From: an uncultured Lachnospiraceae bacterium
GTDB lineage: Bacteria > Bacillota > Clostridia > Lachnospirales > Lachnospiraceae
Length of the DNA stretch: 33,925 bases
Reading direction: 5' to 3'
Assembly: GCA_944384105.1 (NCBI GenBank)
Contig: CALWSC010000056.1
Span: 1-33,925, forward strand
Shown here: piece by piece, positions 1 through 7,943 of the stretch
Position numbering within the stretch: position 1 is the stretch's first letter
Layout: each line of letters begins with the position of its first letter
Position numbers and translations under genes: made by a program
Notes under the pieces: generated by a model
The model's database searches: none
Told to the model about the DNA's origin: nothing
The model's input: only the letters and a program-made list of their open reading frames with translations

Positions 1-205
1 ATCACCATAGGGCATGACCCTGTAAAGGAGCTAAGCTGACACCCTGGTTATGGGCAGACGGGACGAAGGAAGTGAGGACCCTGCAAAGAAGCGGGAGATC
101 CTGGTAGACACGGGAGGTGCGCCGCCATAGATGGATGGGTATACACAAGGCCATGTAAAGCGAAATATCAAGACGTTTTACTTCGTGTACCCAAAACCAG
201 CTATT
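1..205 (+). ncRNA. Structured non-coding RNA, possibly raiA class (5' end may lie outside the window)
   Basis: This stretch has no plausible reading frame but folds well. Helix A pairs 75-78 with 99-102 and 79-84 with 91-95, capped by AAAGAA. Helix B pairs 137-141 with 188-192 and 144-146 with 185-187, with a two-base bulge. Helix C, enclosed by B, pairs 155-161 with 175-181. The sequence is purine-rich and GC-richer than the A/T-rich leader that follows, as expected of a structured RNA. Size (about 200 nt), look and clostridial host resemble the raiA RNA class, but this name comes from memory of the general pattern and not from a covariance search. Hallmarks of tmRNA, RNase P RNA, SRP RNA and 6S RNA were not found. 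The helices are seen; the class is inferred. Confidence 0.5.
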
Positions 206-323
206 TTCGTATCAGATACAGAGAAATGTCCATCTCCACGGCTCATTCATCTGAGATAGTAACTTGAAAAATCCTTAATTTTAAAGGAAAAATCACTTGA
301 CAATATAGGGAGGCGACTTATTT
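193..323 (+). other. A/T-rich leader between the structured RNA and the small cysteine-rich gene
   Basis: This gap holds no open frame of note. It ends in the ribosome binding site GGGAGG (308-313), ten bases before the ATG at 324. No convincing promoter is visible inside it, so the small gene may be read from the same transcript as the RNA. Confidence 0.4.
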
Positions 324-509
324 ATGGAAGAGACGAGACGCCGGACAACACCCTTCTCCACCAGCCCCGAGTACGACCGGAGCGCCTGCAAAGGCTGCGT
401 TTGCTCCACCTGCTATGAGCAGGAGTTCTGCGACCGATGCAGCCAGTGTGAGAATCTCTCCCTGAAGAAGGAGAGCTGCTTTTCCTATGAGGGTGCTTAT
501 AATTATTGA
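324..509 (+). CDS. Small cysteine-rich protein of unknown function (61 aa)
   Basis: I do not recognise this family. The protein is 61 aa, with cysteines at residues 22, 25, 27, 30, 36, 39, 42 and 52. The first seven sit within 21 residues in CxxC-like spacings, which suggests binding of zinc or an Fe-S cluster, or a redox role. There is no signal peptide or membrane segment. The N-terminal 20 residues are polar and Arg/Thr/Ser-rich. The start ATG has a GGGAGG ribosome site ten bases upstream, and a strong terminator follows the stop within ten bases, so this is a credible gene and not chance. It directly follows the structured RNA in the same orientation and may be cotranscribed with it. It is not the SCIFF radical-SAM maturation peptide, whose cysteine spacing differs. 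Confidence 0.6.
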   Translation: MEETRRRTTPFSTSPEYDRSACKGCVCSTCYEQEFCDRCSQCENLSLKKESCFSYEGAYNY

Positions 510-516
510 CAGCAAA

Positions 517-566
517 GAATATCCCGCGGAACATTTTACGTTTTCGCGGGATATTCCTGTTTTATT
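517..566 (+). terminator. Strong intrinsic terminator after the 61-aa gene
   Basis: A perfect 12-bp stem pairs 517-528 (GAATATCCCGCG) with 545-556, with a 16-base loop, followed by a T-rich run (560-567). It lies between convergent genes. The T-run is on the + side, so it chiefly ends the small cysteine-rich gene but may also stop the DUF362 transcript. Confidence 0.8.
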
Positions 567-1704
567 TTACTTTTATTGCCTTATGAGGGCACATCTCCTG
601 GCAGCAGAAGCAGCGGATGCATTTGCGGTAATTGTATACCGGGATATGATCTCTGCCGTTTTTGAAGGTAACCGCCTTTCCCTCCACCGGACAGCTCTCT
701 ACGCAGATACCGCAGCGGCGGCACTTCTCCTCCACGATATATGGCTTCTTCTGAAAGATTTTGAGTGCGCGAAGTGCGCTCCAGACATTTCTCCGGTAGC
801 GCTCCCGGTCCACACGGTAGGCGGAATTTCCGTATCGCTGCACCGCCTCCTGCAGTGTTATCTCCCCGTCCGGAGTATACACCGCAATCTCCTCAGCTTT
901 CCACGTTCCAAGCCCGTACTGCATCCCGTGCACGTTTGTCGGTACAAGCTGCGGGTCGAGATGCACCAAATGGCAGAACACTGTATCGAGCGCCACGGGA
1001 TCTGTCGCAAGCAGCATCACGCCCATCTGCACCGGATCCCCGGAGGTCGGACCGTTGCCGTCCATCGCGACAATTCCGTCCATCACGTACAGCCGGGGCT
1101 TTAAGAGCTGATTCAGATCAATCAGCATCCTTGCAAAGCTCTCCGCATTCGGATAGATCGTGTGTCCCTTTGCCTTCTGCAGTCCGCAGACGCAGCCATA
1201 CATATTTTTGACTGCTCCGGTCACGCGTTCGAGGGCATGCGTCTTCATTTTGCAGACATTAATGATCGCGTCCGCGGCGAGCACATCCTGTGCAAGCACA
1301 AACTGCTTCGCCTGGTGTCCCTGCGGATAATCCACCTTTACAGGGATGGAAAAATCTGTGACCGGAATTTTATACTTTTCCATCTGCTTTTCCATGCCAG
1401 TACCTGCCATCGTCTTGTGTGCCGTGCCAATGCCGCAGGAATCGCCGCAGACAATATTTCCGTATCCCTCCTCGCGAAGGATGCGCGCCAGTGCGCCCAT
1501 TACCTCCGGATGCGTGATGACCGCGCGTTCAACCTCTGCCTTTCGTACAAGGTTTGGCTTTAACAGAATGTTCTCCTGCTTTTTGATAAGCTTTCCGATA
1601 CCGCCCATTATCGAAAGACCCTCTCTCAGCAGCCGGTAAATCTCCTCCCCGTCGTATGTACTGCACGGCAGCAGCACCACTTTACTTTTCTCCTGTCTTT
1701 CCAT
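562..1704 (-). CDS. DUF362 domain protein with C-terminal 2x[4Fe-4S] ferredoxin domain
   Basis: This 380-aa cytoplasmic protein has a DUF362 domain over roughly residues 8-290 and a bacterial ferredoxin domain at the C-terminus. Two classic CxxCxxCxxxCP motifs are visible: Cys 328/331/334/338 and Cys 362/365/368/372. They should hold two [4Fe-4S] clusters. DUF362 proteins are widespread in anaerobes; their substrate is unknown, so an electron-transfer or redox-enzyme role is inference from the ferredoxin part. The N-terminal stretch with a KPNLV motif near residue 50 is typical of the family. The start is ATG with AAGGAG about 12 bases upstream, inside the end of the preceding small gene. The gap between the two genes is six bases, so they form an operon. 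Confidence 0.88.
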   Translation of the reverse strand: MERQEKSKVVLLPCSTYDGEEIYRLLREGLSIMGGIGKLIKKQENILLKPNLVRKAEVERAVITHPEVMGALARILREEGYGNIVCGDSCGIGTAHKTMAGTGMEKQMEKYKIPVTDFSIPVKVDYPQGHQAKQFVLAQDVLAADAIINVCKMKTHALERVTGAVKNMYGCVCGLQKAKGHTIYPNAESFARMLIDLNQLLKPRLYVMDGIVAMDGNGPTSGDPVQMGVMLLATDPVALDTVFCHLVHLDPQLVPTNVHGMQYGLGTWKAEEIAVYTPDGEITLQEAVQRYGNSAYRVDRERYRRNVWSALRALKIFQKKPYIVEEKCRRCGICVESCPVEGKAVTFKNGRDHIPVYNYRKCIRCFCCQEMCPHKAIKVK

Positions 1705-1710
1705 CCGCTC

Positions 1711-1938
1711 TTACCACTCCTTCTTGATGTCTTTCTCTGAAATCCCGTAAGTGCTGCAAAACTCCTCCAGGTCACGCGCTGCGGCGATCAGCGCAACCTC
1801 CTCAAACTTTCCGCTCTCCCGGTTTCTGAAACCCGCGACCTTCTCACCGGTACAGATACTCGCGCGAATAACCGGCCGGTATTCCTTCAAATCAAACGCG
1901 GGCAAACTTCTCTTCTCTTTCTTTTTGAAAATCGACAT
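1711..1938 (-). CDS. Small conserved-type protein of unknown function (75 aa)
   Basis: I cannot assign a function. The 75-aa product starts with a Lys-rich segment (MSIFKKKEKR) followed by a compact mixed alpha/beta-type sequence, with two cysteines and no membrane segment. A longer frame opens at 1965, but GGGAGGAAA sits 6-8 bases before the ATG at 1938, which fixes the start there. It is the first gene of a two-gene operon with the DUF362/ferredoxin protein and shares its promoter, so it may work with that protein. Confidence 0.7.
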   Translation of the reverse strand: MSIFKKKEKRSLPAFDLKEYRPVIRASICTGEKVAGFRNRESGKFEEVALIAAARDLEEFCSTYGISEKDIKKEW

Positions 1939-1971
1939 TGCACTTTCCTCCCGTAATCCCGTCATCTTTTT

Positions 1972-2000
1972 ATTATACTTTCTTCAGACATTTTTCACAA
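1972..2000 (-). promoter_or_regulatory. Promoter of the small protein/DUF362 operon
   Basis: On the - strand a TATAAT -10 box (1972-1977) follows a TTGTGA -35 box (1995-2000) after a 17-bp spacer. The predicted start lies about 30 bases before the ATG at 1938. Confidence 0.6.
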
Positions 2001-2009
2001 TCTTTTTCC

Positions 2010-2038
2010 TTTACCTTCCTTCTCTTCCGGCGTATAAT
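2010..2038 (+). promoter_or_regulatory. Promoter of relQ
   Basis: TTTACC (2010-2015), a 17-bp spacer and TATAAT (2033-2038) form a sigma-A-type promoter, back to back with the divergent promoter at 1972-2000. The predicted leader to the ATG at 2190 is about 145 nt and contains a 7-bp stem (2101-2107 with 2129-2135). Confidence 0.6.
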
Positions 2039-2189
2039 GTAAACAGCCGCAGAGCTTTATGCGCCCGCATAGCGCACTGCATTTGGTGCTCCTGCATTCA
2101 TGCTGCCTGTTCGGCGGCGGACTCTCATGGCAGCAGTGAAGGCGGAAGGCTGAACGGTTACACTACAAAACATAAAAAGGTGAGGTACC

Positions 2190-2861
2190 ATGGAAAATGA
2201 AATGCCCTGGCTGAATTCTGTCAGCCCTGAACAGTTTATTCAGAATACGAAGAAATTCAATGACCTGATGATGATGTACCGCTGTACTGTCCGTGAGATC
2301 CGCACGAAGCTGGAGGTACTTGATGACGAGTTCTCCGCGACGTATAAGCGTAATCCCATCTCATCGATTAAGTCTAGGATAAAATCTCCGATCAGTATCT
2401 ATAACAAGCTCAAGAAGCTCGGCTATGAATTTAACGAGGAAAATATACGCACAAAGCTGCATGATGTCGCAGGTGTACGCGTAATCTGCTCTTTCATCAA
2501 CGACATCTACGCGATTGCAAAACTGCTCTCCGACCAGGACGACATCACTGTGGTCGAAATCCGCGACTATATCAAGAACCCAAAGCCGAATGGTTATCGG
2601 AGCTATCACATGATTGTGGACATCCCGGTCTTCTTCTCCAGCGGCAAGACCATGATGCGCGCCGAGATTCAGATCCGTACGATCGGCATGGACTTCTGGG
2701 CAAGCCTGGAGCATCAGCTGCGCTATAAGCAGGGTATTGAGAACCTCGATAACTACGAGGAGATCAGCAATGAACTGCTTGAATGTGCGCAGAATGTCAT
2801 CCGCACAGACAATCACATGCAGATGATCAAGGATATGATCGGCACCTTCAACGATATCTGA
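2190..2861 (+). CDS. relQ: Small alarmone synthetase (GTP pyrophosphokinase, RelQ/SAS1 type)
   Basis: This 223-aa protein carries only the RelA/SpoT synthetase domain, without the HD hydrolase, TGS or ACT domains of the long Rel enzyme. It should transfer pyrophosphate from ATP to GTP or GDP to make (p)ppGpp in the cytoplasm. Family marks are the IKSRIKSP segment near residue 65, DVAGVRVICSF near 93, KPNGYRSYH near 130 and EIQIRTIGMDFWASLEH near 160. The length is slightly above that of Bacillus RelQ (about 211 aa). The start ATG has AGGTGAGG five bases upstream. It is a single-gene unit with its own promoter, a long structured leader and a terminator. Confidence 0.93.
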   Translation: MENEMPWLNSVSPEQFIQNTKKFNDLMMMYRCTVREIRTKLEVLDDEFSATYKRNPISSIKSRIKSPISIYNKLKKLGYEFNEENIRTKLHDVAGVRVICSFINDIYAIAKLLSDQDDITVVEIRDYIKNPKPNGYRSYHMIVDIPVFFSSGKTMMRAEIQIRTIGMDFWASLEHQLRYKQGIENLDNYEEISNELLECAQNVIRTDNHMQMIKDMIGTFNDI

Positions 2862-2873
2862 TATATTGCAAAA

Positions 2874-2920
2874 GCCCCCGCGGCATGAGCTTAAAACGCT
2901 CGCCGCAGGGGCCTGTTTTT
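2874..2920. terminator. Bidirectional terminator between relQ and carB
   Basis: A GC-rich stem pairs 2874-2884 with 2902-2912 (one C-A mismatch), extended inward by GAGC/GCTC. It is followed by seven T on the + strand (2914-2920) and by TTTT on the - strand, so it can end both convergent transcripts. Confidence 0.85.
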
Positions 2921-2986
2921 TATGGTTTATGATTTCATGATACCCGGATACCAAATGCATGTTCTTCCGGCTCCGGCATCATCTTA

Positions 2987-5900
2987 TTACTGAATATGGC
3001 TGTGCAACTCCTGTAAGGATACAACTTCCTTGCTCTCCTGCTTCTGAACTGTCAGGATGCCGTTTGCACTTGCCAGCGCGCCTGCCATTGTCGTCAGATA
3101 CGGCACGCGGCTCTTGATGCATGCCTTTCTCACATAGCTGTCGTCCGGACCATCCTCGTCTCCCTTCGGGGTATTTACTACGAGGTCAACCTTTCCGTTT
3201 GTGATAATATCGTAGATATTCGGGCGTCCCTCAGACATCTTGCAGATGTATTTCGCATGGATTCCCACGCTCTCAATCATCTCCTTCGTGTGTCCTGTAG
3301 CGATGATCTTAAATCCGGCCTTGTCAAACAGCTTTGCCACCTCGATCAGATCTCCCTTGTCGCGGTCGCCGACGCTGATCAGCACGGTTCCGGACAGCGG
3401 CAGCTTGCTCTTGGTAGCCTCCTGTGCTTTGAAATATGCCTCGCCTGCAGTCTTTGCAAGTCCCAGCACCTCTCCGGTGGAACGCATCTCCGGTCCGAGG
3501 ATCGGGTCTACCTCCGGGAACATATTGAACGGGAATACGGCTTCCTTTACACCGTAATGCGGAATCTTTCTCTCCTTTAATCCCTCAAGCGGAGACGGAG
3601 CCTTCGTAAACTCAGAGGTGATAATCTCAGTTGCCAGCGGCACCATGGAGATTGCGCATACCTTGGATACGAGCGGAACGGTTCTGGATGCTCTCGGATT
3701 TGCCTCCAGCACATATACCTTGCCGTTCTCAATTGCGTACTGCATGTTCATCAGTCCGCGCACATGCATCTCCTCCGCGATCTTCTTCGTATACTCCTTG
3801 ATTGTCTCCAGATTCTCCTCAGAGATATTTAAGGACGGAATGATACATGCGGAGTCTCCGGAATGTACACCGGCAAGCTCGATGTGTTCCATAACGGCTG
3901 GCACATACGCATGATTTCCGTCGCTGATTGCGTCCGCCTCGCACTCCATTGCGTGTTTTAAGAAGCGGTCGATCAGGATCGGTCTGTCAGGCGTCACACC
4001 CTCCGCTGCTTCCATATAGATCTTCAGATTCTCAGGATCATATACGACCTCCATGCCGCGTCCGCCGAGCACATAGGACGGACGAACCATAACCGGATAG
4101 CCGATCTTGTCAGCAATCGCAAGAGCCTCGTCCACATTGACAGCCATCCCGGCCTCCGGCATCGGAATGCCCAGCTTGTCCATCATTGCGCGGAACTGGT
4201 CGCGATCCTCAGCCATGTCGATGACAGCCGGGGAAGTTCCCAGGATCTTCACACCATACTTCTCAAGCTCTGCCGCAAGATTTAACGGCGTCTGTCCTCC
4301 AAACTGCGCGATCACGCCCAGAGGCTGCTCCTTCTTGTAGATTGCGAGCACATCCTCAAGAGTCAGCGGCTCAAAGTACAGCTTATCGGAGGTGTCGTAA
4401 TCTGTAGAAACGGTCTCCGGATTACAGTTTACGATAATGGTCTCAAATCCCGCTTTCTTCAGCGCCAGAGCTGCATGTACGCAGCAATAGTCGAACTCGA
4501 TACCCTGTCCGATACGGTTCGGTCCGCCTCCGAGAATCATAATCTTATTCTTATTCGGGCTTACAGGACTCTCATCCTTTACATGGTAAGTGGAATAATA
4601 GTAAGCGCTGTCCTCGGTACCGCTTACGTGCACACCTTCCCAAGCTTCCTCTACGCCTGATGCAATTCTCGCGTTTCGGATGTTCTCCTCCGGAACTGCA
4701 AGAATCTGACTTAAATATTTATCGGAGAAGCCATCGAGCTTTGCAGTCTTTAATACGCCCGGTGGCGGCACCTCTCCCTTGTACTCAAGCAGCAGCTCCT
4801 CCTCCTCGACGAGCTCCTTCATCTGCTCAATAAAGTAATCCTTGATCTTCGTAAGGCTGTGCAGCTCCTCGATTGTGGCACCCTTTCTGAGCGCTTCATA
4901 CATGATGAACTGGCGCTCGCTGGTCGGCACGACGAGCATATTCAGCAGCTCTTCCTTTGTCTTGTCGTGGAAGTCCTTCGCCCAGCCCAGACCGTAACGT
5001 CCTGTCTCCAGGCTTCGGATCGCCTTCTGGAATGCCTCCTTGTACGTCTTGCCGATACTCATAACCTCGCCTACTGCGCGCATCTGCGTGCCCAGCTTGT
5101 CCTCCACGCCTTTGAACTTCTCAAATGCCCAGCGTGCAAACTTGATTACCACATAGTCTCCGTCCGGAACATACTTGTCCAGCGTTCCGTACTTTCCGCA
5201 TGGAATCTCATCGAGATTCAGTCCGGATGCGAGCATCGCGGATACGAGTGCGATCGGGAAACCGGTCGCCTTGGACGCAAGCGCTGAGGAGCGGGAAGTT
5301 CTCGGATTAATTTCGATGACAATAATTCTTCCGCTCACCGGATCGTGTGCGAACTGGACATTGGTTCCGCCGATAACCTGTACTTCCTCCACGATCTTAT
5401 ACGCCTGTCTCTGCAGCTCTGCCTGCACTTCCTCGGAAATCGTCAGCATCGGCGCAGAACAGAAGGAATCTCCTGTATGCACGCCCAGCGGGTCGATATT
5501 CTCGATAAAGCATACCGTGATCATGTTATTCTTGGAGTCGCGGACAACCTCAAGCTCCAGCTCCTCCCAGCCAAGAATCGATTCCTCAACTAATACCTGT
5601 CCCACGAGGCTTGCCTGCAGTCCCCTCGCGCAGACCGTCTTTAATTCCTCTACATTGTAAACCAGTCCGCCGCCGGCACCGCCCATCGTATAGGCCGGAC
5701 GAAGTACAACCGGATAGCCCAGCTCGTCAGCGATCTTGAGCGCCTCGTCTACGGAGTACGCAACCTCGCTTCGCGCCATCTCTATGCCGAGGCGGTTCAT
5801 GGTCTTCTTGAACTCAATGCGGTCCTCACCTCTCTGGATCGCGTCCACCTGCACGCCGATGACCTTCACACCATATTTGTCCAAAATACCGGCCTCTGAA

Positions 5901-6205
5901 AGCTCGGAACAAAGGTTCAGTCCCGACTGTCCTCCAAGGTTCGGCAGGATTGCATCCGGGCGCTCCTTGGCGATGATCTGCTCCAAGCGCTCCACGTTCA
6001 GAGGCTCAATGTACGTCACATCCGCGATGCCGGGGTCTGTCATAATGGTAGCCGGATTGGAGTTCACCAGAACGATCTCATAACCCAGCTTGCGCAGCGC
6101 CTTGCACGCCTGGGTTCCGGAATAATCGAACTCGCATGCCTGACCAATGATGATAGGACCGGAACCAATAATCAATACCTTGTGAATATCATTTCTCTTA
6201 CCCAT
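2987..6205 (-). CDS. carB: Carbamoyl-phosphate synthase large subunit
   Basis: CarB makes carbamoyl phosphate from bicarbonate, two ATP and ammonia supplied by the glutaminase subunit CarA, feeding pyrimidine and arginine synthesis. The 1072-aa product is full length. It has a first ATP-grasp half starting at VLIIGSGPIIIGQ, a second half starting at MILGGGPNRIGQG near residue 555, and a C-terminal MGS-like regulatory domain from about residue 935. A frame reaches 6244, but AGGAGGAG just before the ATG at 6205 and the family's usual MxKRxDIxKV start fix the N-terminus. No carA is next to it: the upstream neighbour is an unrelated 138-aa gene, and a promoter sits in the 86-base gap. No PyrR-type leader or obvious arginine operator is visible in the short leader. 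Confidence 0.98.
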   Translation of the reverse strand: MGKRNDIHKVLIIGSGPIIIGQACEFDYSGTQACKALRKLGYEIVLVNSNPATIMTDPGIADVTYIEPLNVERLEQIIAKERPDAILPNLGGQSGLNLCSELSEAGILDKYGVKVIGVQVDAIQRGEDRIEFKKTMNRLGIEMARSEVAYSVDEALKIADELGYPVVLRPAYTMGGAGGGLVYNVEELKTVCARGLQASLVGQVLVEESILGWEELELEVVRDSKNNMITVCFIENIDPLGVHTGDSFCSAPMLTISEEVQAELQRQAYKIVEEVQVIGGTNVQFAHDPVSGRIIVIEINPRTSRSSALASKATGFPIALVSAMLASGLNLDEIPCGKYGTLDKYVPDGDYVVIKFARWAFEKFKGVEDKLGTQMRAVGEVMSIGKTYKEAFQKAIRSLETGRYGLGWAKDFHDKTKEELLNMLVVPTSERQFIMYEALRKGATIEELHSLTKIKDYFIEQMKELVEEEELLLEYKGEVPPPGVLKTAKLDGFSDKYLSQILAVPEENIRNARIASGVEEAWEGVHVSGTEDSAYYYSTYHVKDESPVSPNKNKIMILGGGPNRIGQGIEFDYCCVHAALALKKAGFETIIVNCNPETVSTDYDTSDKLYFEPLTLEDVLAIYKKEQPLGVIAQFGGQTPLNLAAELEKYGVKILGTSPAVIDMAEDRDQFRAMMDKLGIPMPEAGMAVNVDEALAIADKIGYPVMVRPSYVLGGRGMEVVYDPENLKIYMEAAEGVTPDRPILIDRFLKHAMECEADAISDGNHAYVPAVMEHIELAGVHSGDSACIIPSLNISEENLETIKEYTKKIAEEMHVRGLMNMQYAIENGKVYVLEANPRASRTVPLVSKVCAISMVPLATEIITSEFTKAPSPLEGLKERKIPHYGVKEAVFPFNMFPEVDPILGPEMRSTGEVLGLAKTAGEAYFKAQEATKSKLPLSGTVLISVGDRDKGDLIEVAKLFDKAGFKIIATGHTKEMIESVGIHAKYICKMSEGRPNIYDIITNGKVDLVVNTPKGDEDGPDDSYVRKACIKSRVPYLTTMAGALASANGILTVQKQESKEVVSLQELHSHIQ

Positions 6206-6250
6206 AGCTCCTCCTGAATTCATTATTTTTTCCTTCTTGCTCAACTATAG

Positions 6251-6279
6251 AGTATAACATAACTCACTTTTTTCGACAA
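6251..6279 (-). promoter_or_regulatory. Promoter of carB
   Basis: On the - strand TTGTCG (6274-6279), a 17-bp spacer and TATACT (6251-6256) form a good sigma-A promoter. The leader to the carB ATG would be about 40 nt. This separates carB from the packed operon upstream, although no terminator is visible between them and read-through is possible. Confidence 0.7.
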
Positions 6280-6291
6280 TAATTTTACAAT

Positions 6292-6708
6292 TCATTTCTG
6301 TGTAAAAATCACATACTCCTGCTTATAATTCCCCCACAGCGTACACGGCACCTTTGTAAAGTATACGGTGCAAAAAAGCATCTCCCTGTCGTTCAGCCGC
6401 GCTGCGATATCAATAAGCTCCTCGGTGAGCGGAAATATCAGCTCTTCGCCGCCGTCCATCTTCCGTATATACTCCTGCTGCGCCTCATCGAGCACCGAGA
6501 GCACGCGCTGCTTTGCATCCTCATCGAGGAAATGGTAATAGAAGTCGAGATACGAACCGTCAGCTCCGTTCTCTTCCTTTAATCTGCGCATATATGCAGC
6601 AGCCTCACGCTCGCCCATATGAACAATCTCCGATGAGTACCGCTCAAAGCCGTCCATAACGCGCTCCACATACAGCGCGCCTTTATCCTGCAGTTCCTCC
6701 GGCGTCAT
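6292..6708 (-). CDS. Protein of unknown function (138 aa), last gene of the eight-gene run
   Basis: I do not recognise this family. The 138-aa protein is acidic and mostly helical in its first half (many Glu, Asp, Arg), with a more hydrophobic C-terminal third. It has two cysteines and no signal peptide or membrane segment. It starts at an ATG with AAGGAGG six to eight bases upstream; that ribosome site overlaps the stop codon of the rRNA methyltransferase gene (12-base gap), so the two are translated from one message. It is the last gene before the carB promoter. Confidence 0.75.
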   Translation of the reverse strand: MTPEELQDKGALYVERVMDGFERYSSEIVHMGEREAAAYMRRLKEENGADGSYLDFYYHFLDEDAKQRVLSVLDEAQQEYIRKMDGGEELIFPLTEELIDIAARLNDREMLFCTVYFTKVPCTLWGNYKQEYVIFTQK

Positions 6709-6720
6709 GGCGCCACCTCC

Positions 6721-7923
6721 TTACTTCTCCCGGCATACCTGGAAGATATAAAATTTCAGATAATACGACTCATCTGCCGCCCACAAGATCGGGTGATCCG
6801 GAGCCTGCGTCCGGTACTCGACCTGGCGGAGGCGCCTGTGTACATTATGCGCTGCCTGTCCGATTGTCTGTGTAAACAGCTCATAGGTCATGAAGTGCGA
6901 ACATGAGCATGTCGCAAGATAACCGCCGTCCTTTAACAGCTTCATCGCACGCAGGTTGATCTCGCGATATCCCTTGACTGCATTCTTCACCGAACTTCTC
7001 GACTTTGTAAACGCCGGAGGATCGAGAATAATCACATCGAACTTCTCTCCCTTCCTCTCCAGTTCCGGCAGCAGCTCAAATACGTCAGCGCACAGAAACT
7101 TCACTCTGTCAGAGAGGTTATTGAGCTTCGCGTTCTCCTCAGCCTGGTGCACCCCCAGCTCTGACGCGTCGACGCCAAGCACGCTCTTAGCCCCTGCGAT
7201 ACCCGCATTCAGCGCAAACGATCCCGTGTGCGTAAAGCAGTCAAGCACCTTCGCGCCTCGGCAGAGCTTCTGAATCGCCAGCCGGTTGTATTTCTGATCC
7301 AGGAAAAATCCCGTCTTCTGCCCGTCCTTAACATCCACCTGATACTTCACGCCGTTCTCCTCGATCTCCACAAGCGTATCGAACGGCTCTCCGATAAATC
7401 CCTTGATCCTCTCCATGCCCTCCTGGCTTCTGACTTTCGCATCACTGCGCTCATACACACCGCGGATCTCGATTCCGTCCTCTGCGAGCACCTGACGGAT
7501 CATATCCACAAGCTTCTCCTTATACCGGTCAATACCGAGCGCAAGCGACTGTACCACCAGCACATCCGAAAACTTATCCGCCACGAATCCCGGCAGAAAG
7601 TCCGCCTCCCCGAAGATCAGACGGCAGCTTCCCGTATCTGTCACTTTCTTTCTGTATTCCCAGGCATCCCGCACTCGTTCCAAAAGAAATTCATCATTAA
7701 TCTCCTGATCTATATTTCTCGTCATCATGCGGATTCGGATCTTTGATTTCCGGTTGATAAATCCGCGACCCATCGGATAACCGTCGAAGTCGTGCACCAG
7801 CACTATATCTCCGTCCTCAAAGCTTCCGAGAATGCTCGCAATCTCATTGTCAAATATCCATGCGCCGCCCGCCTTCAGCGTGCGTCCTTCTCCTTTTTTC
7901 AGTGTGGCAACAGCCATTCCCAT
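6721..7923 (-). CDS. rlmI: Class I SAM-dependent rRNA methyltransferase (RlmI/YwbD type, 23S rRNA m5C)
   Basis: This 400-aa enzyme should methylate a cytosine of 23S rRNA with S-adenosylmethionine. An N-terminal PUA-like RNA-binding domain (about residues 1-80) precedes a central region and a Rossmann methyltransferase domain. Seen motifs are GQKTGFFLDQ, the SAM-binding VLDCFTHTGSFAL, the acidic VLGVDAS, the catalytic-type LDPPAF, and the CSCS stretch with the nucleophilic cysteine. The frame is open to 7956, inside the pseudouridine synthase gene. AGGAGG ten bases before the ATG at 7923 sets the start there, 20 bases after the previous stop. RlmI is the E. coli name; the exact target base is inferred. 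Its neighbour also modifies RNA. Confidence 0.9.
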   Translation of the reverse strand: MGMAVATLKKGEGRTLKAGGAWIFDNEIASILGSFEDGDIVLVHDFDGYPMGRGFINRKSKIRIRMMTRNIDQEINDEFLLERVRDAWEYRKKVTDTGSCRLIFGEADFLPGFVADKFSDVLVVQSLALGIDRYKEKLVDMIRQVLAEDGIEIRGVYERSDAKVRSQEGMERIKGFIGEPFDTLVEIEENGVKYQVDVKDGQKTGFFLDQKYNRLAIQKLCRGAKVLDCFTHTGSFALNAGIAGAKSVLGVDASELGVHQAEENAKLNNLSDRVKFLCADVFELLPELERKGEKFDVIILDPPAFTKSRSSVKNAVKGYREINLRAMKLLKDGGYLATCSCSHFMTYELFTQTIGQAAHNVHRRLRQVEYRTQAPDHPILWAADESYYLKFYIFQVCREK

Positions 7924-7943
7924 GTTTTCTTCTCCTCCTGCTT

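Noticed and set aside
1-205. tmRNA, RNase P RNA, SRP RNA, 6S RNA or a group II intron end
   Set aside because: None of the hallmark sequences of these RNAs was found; only general structure supports an RNA here.
296-330. TTGACA followed 16 bp later by TATTTA, just before the 61-aa gene
   Set aside because: The -10 box would overlap the start codon and put the transcript start inside the gene, so it is not a usable promoter for it.
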